A DNA stretch of 35,837 nt from Nitrososphaerota archaeon (GTDB lineage: Archaea; Thermoproteota; Nitrososphaeria_A; Caldarchaeales; Wolframiiraptoraceae): assembly GCA_021163925.1 (NCBI GenBank), contig JAGGTD010000016.1:1-35837 (forward strand), written 5' to 3'. The notes under the pieces were generated by a model. The model saw only the letters and a program-made list of their open reading frames with translations, ran no database searches and had not been told where the DNA came from. Positions 31,813 through 35,837 of the stretch are shown here, in pieces (within the stretch, counting starts at the first letter, position 1; each line of letters opens with the position of its first letter). The position numbers and the translations under genes are program-made.

Positions 31813-32165
31813 AATGGGATGAATTCGAGTATGGTTATTTGGATCATGAACACCATGATCAGGGCGAGACCTATCGATTCGAGTATCTTTGACACCAATT
31901 CATCTCTAACCCGCCTTAAAATCATCATCCCAAATCCTCCTAATGCGTGAAGGGCTACGAGCACGCCGATGAAATACTTTAGGTGAGTTACTGTATGGAT
32001 TAATATGCTTCTAGCCCTATCCATGAATCCGAGGGTCAATATACTAGCCTTGACCGTGACCAATCCATAGCCTGAGAGAAACATTAGGTAGAGCCCTATG
32101 GCGATTGGAATGGAGGTGTATTCGACGAGCATTAGATAGATCCTCAACCTAGTCTTTCTCTCCAT
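31809..32165 (-). CDS. Small membrane protein with intramembrane histidines
   Basis: 118 residues with three or four hydrophobic spans: IPIAIGLYLMFLSGYGLVTV, then HLKYFIGVLVALHALGGFGM, then IGLALIMVFMIQITILEFIP. Histidines in ILIHTVTHLKYFIGVLVALH lie on one helix face, as in cytochrome b-type haem proteins, but no family is recognised and haem binding is only a guess. ATG 32165. Its stop codon overlaps the 3' end of guide RNA candidate 3 on the other strand. Confidence 0.65.
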   Translation of the reverse strand: MERKTRLRIYLMLVEYTSIPIAIGLYLMFLSGYGLVTVKASILTLGFMDRARSILIHTVTHLKYFIGVLVALHALGGFGMMILRRVRDELVSKILESIGLALIMVFMIQITILEFIPF

Positions 32166-32194
32166 GTTTGATAGACGCTAACAGGGGTATTTGT

Positions 32195-32267
32195 CGGTTG
32201 GAGCGACTAACAATGTTCATCGAACAGTATCGGGGTTCTCATCGGCAAACGACGCCTGCTCCAGCCG
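32195..32267. repeat. Imperfect inverted repeat, 10 bp stem
   Basis: CGGTTGGAGC (32195-32204) can pair with GCTCCAGCCG (32258-32267) with one G-U. The right arm lies in the last codons of the NifX-like gene and the left arm in the spacer. On the minus strand the stem is followed by ACA. The loop of 53 nt holds a smaller TGTTC/GAACA hairpin. Confidence 0.45.
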
Positions 32268-32598
32268 GTCTAAGTTTTCCCGCCTTAATCTCCTCAATCA
32301 CTTGATTGAGGAAATCCGAGCTCGTCGTATAGATCTTCACGCCTCTTCCCCGAAGCATTTGAACCGCCCTAGGCCCTATACCCTTAACGATCACGGCATC
32401 TGCTCCAGCCTTCTCGACGAGGTCTCCAGCCCCACATATCTCTCCATGGGCTATAGATGAGATAGATCTTATCTCCACCTCCATCTTATCGGCTGATTCA
32501 TCGTGGGTGATTATCGCGTAGTATGGGGATCTGCCGAAATGGAATGAGATCCTAGAGGTGGCTCCCAGATTCTCTTGAAGCGGTATCAGATACCTCAA
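32239..32598 (-). CDS. NifX/NifB C-terminal-like (Fe-Mo cofactor-binding fold) protein
   Basis: A stand-alone dinitrogenase iron-molybdenum cofactor-binding domain. Lines: IPLQENLGATSRISFHFGRS, YYAIITHDESADKMEVEI, the cysteine in HGEICGAGDLVEKAGADAVI, VKGIGPRAVQMLRGRGVKIY and the glycine-rich tail AGAGVVCR. Many archaea without nitrogenase carry such proteins, and no nif gene is here, so it is not evidence of nitrogen fixation. Role unknown, probably binding an Fe-S species. The start is TTG 32598 with GGTGAT upstream; the nearby ATG runs into a stop. Confidence 0.85.
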   Translation of the reverse strand: MRYLIPLQENLGATSRISFHFGRSPYYAIITHDESADKMEVEIRSISSIAHGEICGAGDLVEKAGADAVIVKGIGPRAVQMLRGRGVKIYTTSSDFLNQVIEEIKAGKLRPAGAGVVCR

Positions 32599-32730
32599 CC
32601 GCCCATCACCTAGATTCCCTTTCTAGGCTTGCTGGATATAAATTTATGCGATGGCACAAAATATCTAATCGGGGACTCTGGCTCGCAAGGTTTATGGGTT
32701 AAGTATGGCAATAATTCTCTGTGGTAGGCC

Positions 32731-33387
32731 ATGGAGGCTAGGAATGAGATCAGCACAGGCTTGGTTATAGCTGGAGCTTATGCGGATAAGCTTAGGAGGA
32801 CTCTCTTCGCCCAGCTCTCATCAAAGATCAAGTCGAAGGAGATCTCGACGACCGCGGTGGCCAAGGCTTCAAGAGATCTAAACATGCTCCTCTATAACAT
32901 CTTGGTAGAGAAGCTCGCGGTCAAGAAGGGGGATGTCGTGAGGATCAGGATAGGATACACCTTGGAAGATGGGGAGATTAAGTGGGATTATGATAGCCTC
33001 AATATCGAGGTCTATAGGAGGGTTAGCGAGGAGGAGGTTGAGAAGATCCTTAAGGAGACCTTGATGAAGGCGGAGGAGGTAATCGAGAGAAAGCTTAGGG
33101 TCGAGGAGGTTGGAAGGACGCCGATAGGGGATCTAGTCTATTCAGTTAAGCTCGGAGACGCTGAGGTAGGATTATTGGAGATCACCCCACTCGACGACGA
33201 GATCCTTGTTAGGGGAGCATTAACGTCCCCAGAGCCCGTGATAATCGAGAAGGCCAAGCTCAAGCTTGAGGGGAGAGAGCCCATCGAGGTCATCGAGGAC
33301 AAGCTTAGAGAGATATCAGAGCTTGGGAGGAGGGTGGGGCGAGAAGAGGCTGAGGAAGCCTTGAAGAAGCTCTCCGAACTCGTCTAG
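32731..33387 (+). CDS. DUF2258-like archaeal protein
   Basis: 218 residues beginning STGLVIAGAYADKLRRTLFA, a line I associate with the DUF2258 family of TACK archaea, some of which relate to ThermoDBP single-stranded DNA-binding proteins. A helical N-terminus (SKEISTTAVAKASRDLNMLL) is followed by strands (VVRIRIGYTLEDGEIKWDYD) and long charged helices at the end. No membrane span. Function is not established. ATG 32731 stands alone with its own upstream region. Confidence 0.65.
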   Translation: MEARNEISTGLVIAGAYADKLRRTLFAQLSSKIKSKEISTTAVAKASRDLNMLLYNILVEKLAVKKGDVVRIRIGYTLEDGEIKWDYDSLNIEVYRRVSEEEVEKILKETLMKAEEVIERKLRVEEVGRTPIGDLVYSVKLGDAEVGLLEITPLDDEILVRGALTSPEPVIIEKAKLKLEGREPIEVIEDKLREISELGRRVGREEAEEALKKLSELV

Positions 33388-33455
33388 CCGAGGAGAACCT
33401 TAGAAAGACGGATTGGGCGGAGCGGTCTTAGGGCTCGGAATATGCGGTGACAAAA

Positions 33456-33471
33456 CATATAAACTATAAAG
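33456..33471 (+). promoter_or_regulatory. TATA region of the MgtC-like gene
   Basis: Two overlapping A/T elements, CATATAAACT and CTATAAA. The second would start transcription near 33493, a few bases before GTG 33500. Confidence 0.4.
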
Positions 33472-33499
33472 CCCTCTATAATCTATAGAGTGAGGCGGC

Positions 33500-33928
33500 G
33501 TGGACGCCTTCTCCCAGCTCGACTTCGTGCTCAGAATCCTCTTGGCCTTCGCGCTTAGCGGGATCCTTGGATTCGAGCGTGAGAGGGTCGATAAGCCAGC
33601 GGGGCTCAGAACCCATATCCTAGTCGGGGTTGGATCATGTCTCTTCACCGTAATCTCCTTCACAGCCTTCCCCGGAGGCGATCCAGCCAGGGTTGCGGCT
33701 TACGTTGTGGCTGGAATAGGGTTCATCGGAGCTGGAACGATCCTCCAAACTAGGGAGAGGATCTTGGGGATCACAACCGCTGCATCGCTCTGGATCGCGG
33801 CGGCGATCGGTATGGCCGCTGGAGTAGGCTACTATGTTTTGGCCGTCATAGTCACCGCTCTCTCATATCTAACGCTTAAGCTTAGACCATTAGAGAAGAA
33901 GATAAAGGTCTCTAGGACGACCTCATGA
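33500..33928 (+). CDS. MgtC/SapB-family membrane protein
   Basis: The N-terminal MgtC domain with about four spans. Signature lines: FALSGILGFERERVDKPAGL, RTHILVGVGSCLFTVISF and GIGFIGAGTILQTRERILGI, then TAASLWIAAAIGMAAGVGYY. In pathogens MgtC modulates ATP synthase and phosphate or magnesium balance; its role in free-living archaea is unknown. The soluble C-terminal domain of MgtC is absent. Start GTG 33500, 142 residues. Confidence 0.9.
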   Translation: MDAFSQLDFVLRILLAFALSGILGFERERVDKPAGLRTHILVGVGSCLFTVISFTAFPGGDPARVAAYVVAGIGFIGAGTILQTRERILGITTAASLWIAAAIGMAAGVGYYVLAVIVTALSYLTLKLRPLEKKIKVSRTTS

Positions 33929-33941
33929 GAAGAGAAGCCGC

Positions 33942-35243
33942 TTATCCTAGCTTTATTATCTGGATATAATCTCCCTCAAGAATGAGCTTGGATCTAGGCG
34001 GCAGAACTCTAGGCCTATGATGTCTCCCAACTATGAGATAGAGGTCTTGGGGCGGAGGATGCGGAGGCCTCCTAACTATTTCGTATGTCTCTTCATGTAG
34101 AGCCTCGACCCAATATCTCAGCCTAGTGTCGGGAACCACTATCGTCGATCCAGGCGGCACGTAATCGACTATCCTCTGAAGCTCTAGGTAATCATTCATG
34201 GTTATGCTGGGTCTGAGCGAGAAGATCGTTGGAAGCATTACCATGAACATCAACCCGATGATAGCCGTTAACATCGCTGGCCTACTTGACCCCTCAACTC
34301 CGTTCATCATCGAGGCGATTATCAGGGGGACTAGGATCGATCCCATAAGATTGAATCTGAAGAGCCATGAACGGCCTATGATGGGGAGATTCAGGAGGAT
34401 TAATGAGATCCCCGACGCGATCGGGATCAGAGACCCAGGCTCGGATCTGTGGGTTAGGCCATAGATGATTCCAGCAAGCCCGATGACCATGCTCCCGATG
34501 AAATCTATCCTCCTGAAAGTTAAGCCACCTCCATCCCCAAATGGCTGATTCAGAAAGCTTAGAAGCTTGAATGAATCATATCCGGTTACCTGCGGGAAGA
34601 TTGATAGAGATACTGTGAGGATGATCATCGAAGTTATCGCCGCTGATGCGGAGGCATACTTGATGGGATCATCGCCTCTCCCGATCAGGGATGAGATGAA
34701 AACAATTAATGACAGCAACGCCAATACTCCGAAGGTCAAGACATGTGAGAGGGCTGAGGCCAAGGCGATTATGGATGAGTAGACCGCCGCCCTCCTCAGA
34801 TCCTTAACGTTTAGGAGAATGTAGATGAATATCGCTGGGAAGATTAGGCTCACATAATTCTTTATGAAGTCCTCGGCGAGCCTGAGGGTGAATGGGGATA
34901 GGGTGAAGGTGAGGGATGCGGTTAAGCCGCTTAGATCGCAGAACCTCCTAAAGGCCATGGATAAGATCAAGGAGGTCAGGCCGCCGTAAAAAGCGACCGC
35001 AACCTTCAACCCAACATTCTTGTCCGAGAAGAGGAGGTAGAATGGGGCCAGCATATAGTATGTTAGAGGCGGGTCTGGATACTTCAACGATCCATCGCCC
35101 AATAGATGCCTCATCTGGATCAGATAATATGGTCCATCGATCCCATACATTATCGGATACCTCAAGAGGACGATCAGTATCGTGATGAACGATATTAGAA
35201 AAGCAGCAGACATCAAACACAACGATTTCAATGAATATCTCAT
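33942..35243 (-). CDS. GT-C-type membrane glycosyltransferase
   Basis: About ten hydrophobic spans. The first extracytoplasmic loop carries the acidic motif typical of GT-C enzymes using lipid-linked sugars: YGIDGPYYLIQMRHLL, with the catalytic-type Asp, then KYPDPPLTYYMLAPFYLLFS. A soluble C-terminal tail of about 90 residues begins LELQRIVDYVPPGSTIVVPD. It resembles the ArnT/PMT-like and AglB-like fold but no specific family. Probably adds a sugar to surface lipid or protein. ATG 35243 rather than GTG 35246, since the TATA box at 35267-35276 lies about 28 nt upstream. 433 residues. Confidence 0.8.
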   Translation of the reverse strand: MRYSLKSLCLMSAAFLISFITILIVLLRYPIMYGIDGPYYLIQMRHLLGDGSLKYPDPPLTYYMLAPFYLLFSDKNVGLKVAVAFYGGLTSLILSMAFRRFCDLSGLTASLTFTLSPFTLRLAEDFIKNYVSLIFPAIFIYILLNVKDLRRAAVYSSIIALASALSHVLTFGVLALLSLIVFISSLIGRGDDPIKYASASAAITSMIILTVSLSIFPQVTGYDSFKLLSFLNQPFGDGGGLTFRRIDFIGSMVIGLAGIIYGLTHRSEPGSLIPIASGISLILLNLPIIGRSWLFRFNLMGSILVPLIIASMMNGVEGSSRPAMLTAIIGLMFMVMLPTIFSLRPSITMNDYLELQRIVDYVPPGSTIVVPDTRLRYWVEALHEETYEIVRRPPHPPPQDLYLIVGRHHRPRVLPPRSKLILEGDYIQIIKLG

Positions 35244-35266
35244 CACGACCTCAATTCACCTGATCC

Positions 35267-35276
35267 AAAATTTTTA
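35267..35276 (-). promoter_or_regulatory. TATA box of the GT-C gene
   Basis: On the minus strand CTAAAAATTT lies about 28 nt before ATG 35243, again suggesting a leaderless transcript. Confidence 0.5.
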
Positions 35277-35555
35277 GAAAGGTAAATTAAAGATATGCCT
35301 TTGCGGCTATAAATACTCATGGGTGTAAGAAAAGAGAATTGAGGAAGCGCTAAGAATTATTCAAAAAATGTGAGAATCTTTCCAAGCGATTTACAAAGAG
35401 ATCTTTAATTGCAAAAATGCTGGCAATTATCTAAGGTCCATATAATGACATAAGTTGTCTTAACAAAATGATCGGGGCGTGCGGCGGTAGAATACAAACC
35501 TATTAGGTTTACCATCAATTTTTGAATCCATTCCATAAAAATGTTTTTCTTCATC

Positions 35556-35620
35556 GCCTCTAAGTGGAGGCTCGGATAATCATGACCGAGACCGAGCGCG
35601 GAGACCACTAAGAAAGCTCA
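35556..35620 (+). ncRNA. Possible structured small RNA
   Basis: A TATA-like ATAAAAAT (35535-35542) is followed at the expected distance by GCCTC-loop-GAGGC (35556-35571) and CTCGG-loop-CCGAG (35571-35590). A further AGTGG/CCACT pairing is possible. No protein frame longer than ten codons starts there. It lacks box C/D elements and tRNA features. Confidence 0.25.
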
Positions 35621-35754
35621 ATATATTAACCGGTTTCGGCTGGATTTTAACCTATAAGTCTTATCGATAAAAATTGTAGATAAATTTTATCCCCAATTAG
35701 GCCTCTTCTACCCTTCATCCACCTCGGGCCAGAAAGACGATGGAATATAAAAAT

Positions 35755-35766
35755 CGCTGATCAGCG
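35755..35766. promoter_or_regulatory. Perfect 12 bp palindrome, possible operator
   Basis: CGCTGATCAGCG lies one base after the TATA-like ATATAAAAAT (35744-35753) and 26 bp before another TATA box (35793-35801). A dimeric regulator bound here would cover the initiation region of the first promoter. Confidence 0.35.
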
Positions 35767-35837
35767 GCATGTTGTTTCGCTAGATCAAGGGCAAATTTAA
35801 ACTCTTTAGGGAAGAAGGCCGGGGCTCGGCTTAAGGG

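Larger units (their letters stand above)
35247..35837. other. AT-rich stretch without a convincing protein gene
   Basis: About 590 bp with several TATA-like boxes (35307-35314, 35535-35542, 35744-35753, 35793-35801), a run of small hairpins at 35556-35590, and an A/T inverted repeat GATAAAA/TTTTATC at 35666-35691. There is also a 12 bp perfect palindrome at 35755-35766. A 67-codon frame on the minus strand (35405-35608) has no recognisable features. The GC-rich start GGCCGGGGCTCGGC at the right edge, 26 nt after a TATA box, is probably the beginning of a gene or stable RNA outside the window. Confidence 0.6.

Noticed and set aside
32239-32598. Nitrogen fixation gene
   Set aside because: The NifX-like domain alone is common in organisms without nitrogenase and no nifHDK or nifB core is present.
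35405-35608. 67-codon minus-strand frame in the terminal gap
   Set aside because: No family resemblance, no positioned promoter or ribosome site, AT-rich composition unlike the coding genes here.
1-35837. CRISPR array, tRNA, insertion sequence or prophage
   Set aside because: No regularly spaced direct repeats, no T-loop GTTCRANNC with matching acceptor stem, no transposase or phage protein and no terminal inverted repeats were seen on reading both strands by eye.

Overview
The window comes from an archaeon, most likely of the TACK group (Thermoproteota and relatives). Supporting evidence is an archaeal ribosomal protein block that includes the RNase P subunit Rpp29, Nop5 with fibrillarin, Taw2, archaeal-type ValRS, coenzyme F420 ligase, and ribosomal protein eS25, which among archaea is known mainly from TACK lineages. 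TATA boxes repeatedly lie about 26 nt before start codons, so leaderless mRNAs appear common, and TTG/GTG starts are frequent. Arginine is mostly AGG/AGA. Wyosine synthesis and an Ogg2-type glycosylase fit a thermophile, but that is inference. No tRNA, rRNA, CRISPR array, insertion sequence or phage gene was recognised.

Layout. 1-2139: end of an unknown gene, then nop5-flpA. 2140-2344: a decayed family 4 glycosidase remnant on the minus strand. 2460-4557: a GltD-like FAD/Fe-S oxidoreductase divergent from a PspC membrane protein. 4665-7156: an isolated ribosomal block (uL22, uS3, uL29, Rpp29, uS17, uL14). 7161-9368: a coiled-coil unknown, Taw2, eS25 and a cyclophilin-like protein. 9524-14999: cell-surface genes (an exported protein, a helical TPR-like protein, a PelF-like glycosyltransferase, a six-repeat anchored surface protein) with a Nudix hydrolase. 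15023-20380: a Cys-rich protein, three base-damage repair genes (Aag, Ogt, Ogg2), ValRS and a nucleoside phosphorylase. 20585-25181: a degenerate CofE homologue, an M48 protease with zinc ribbons, an SAH-type deaminase, a phosphoribosyltransferase and an unknown. 25168-30229: a complete branched-chain-amino-acid-type ABC transporter in two divergent arms. 30262-35243: canonical CofE, a PD-(D/E)xK nuclease-like protein, small unknowns, a NifX-like protein, a DUF2258-like protein, MgtC and a GT-C membrane glycosyltransferase. 35247-35837: AT-rich DNA without a convincing gene.

The most interesting signal is three intergenic candidates for box C/D guide RNAs (about 18373-18447, 20450-20508 and 31746-31812). 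Each sits about 26 nt after a TATA-like box, and their guide segments are mostly exactly 12 nt. In each, one guide is complementary to an rRNA segment that I recall as strongly conserved (23S near the peptidyl transferase centre, 23S domain IV, 16S decoding region). The same window encodes Nop5 and fibrillarin, which act on such guides. rRNA matches are from memory and need checking against this organism's own rRNA.
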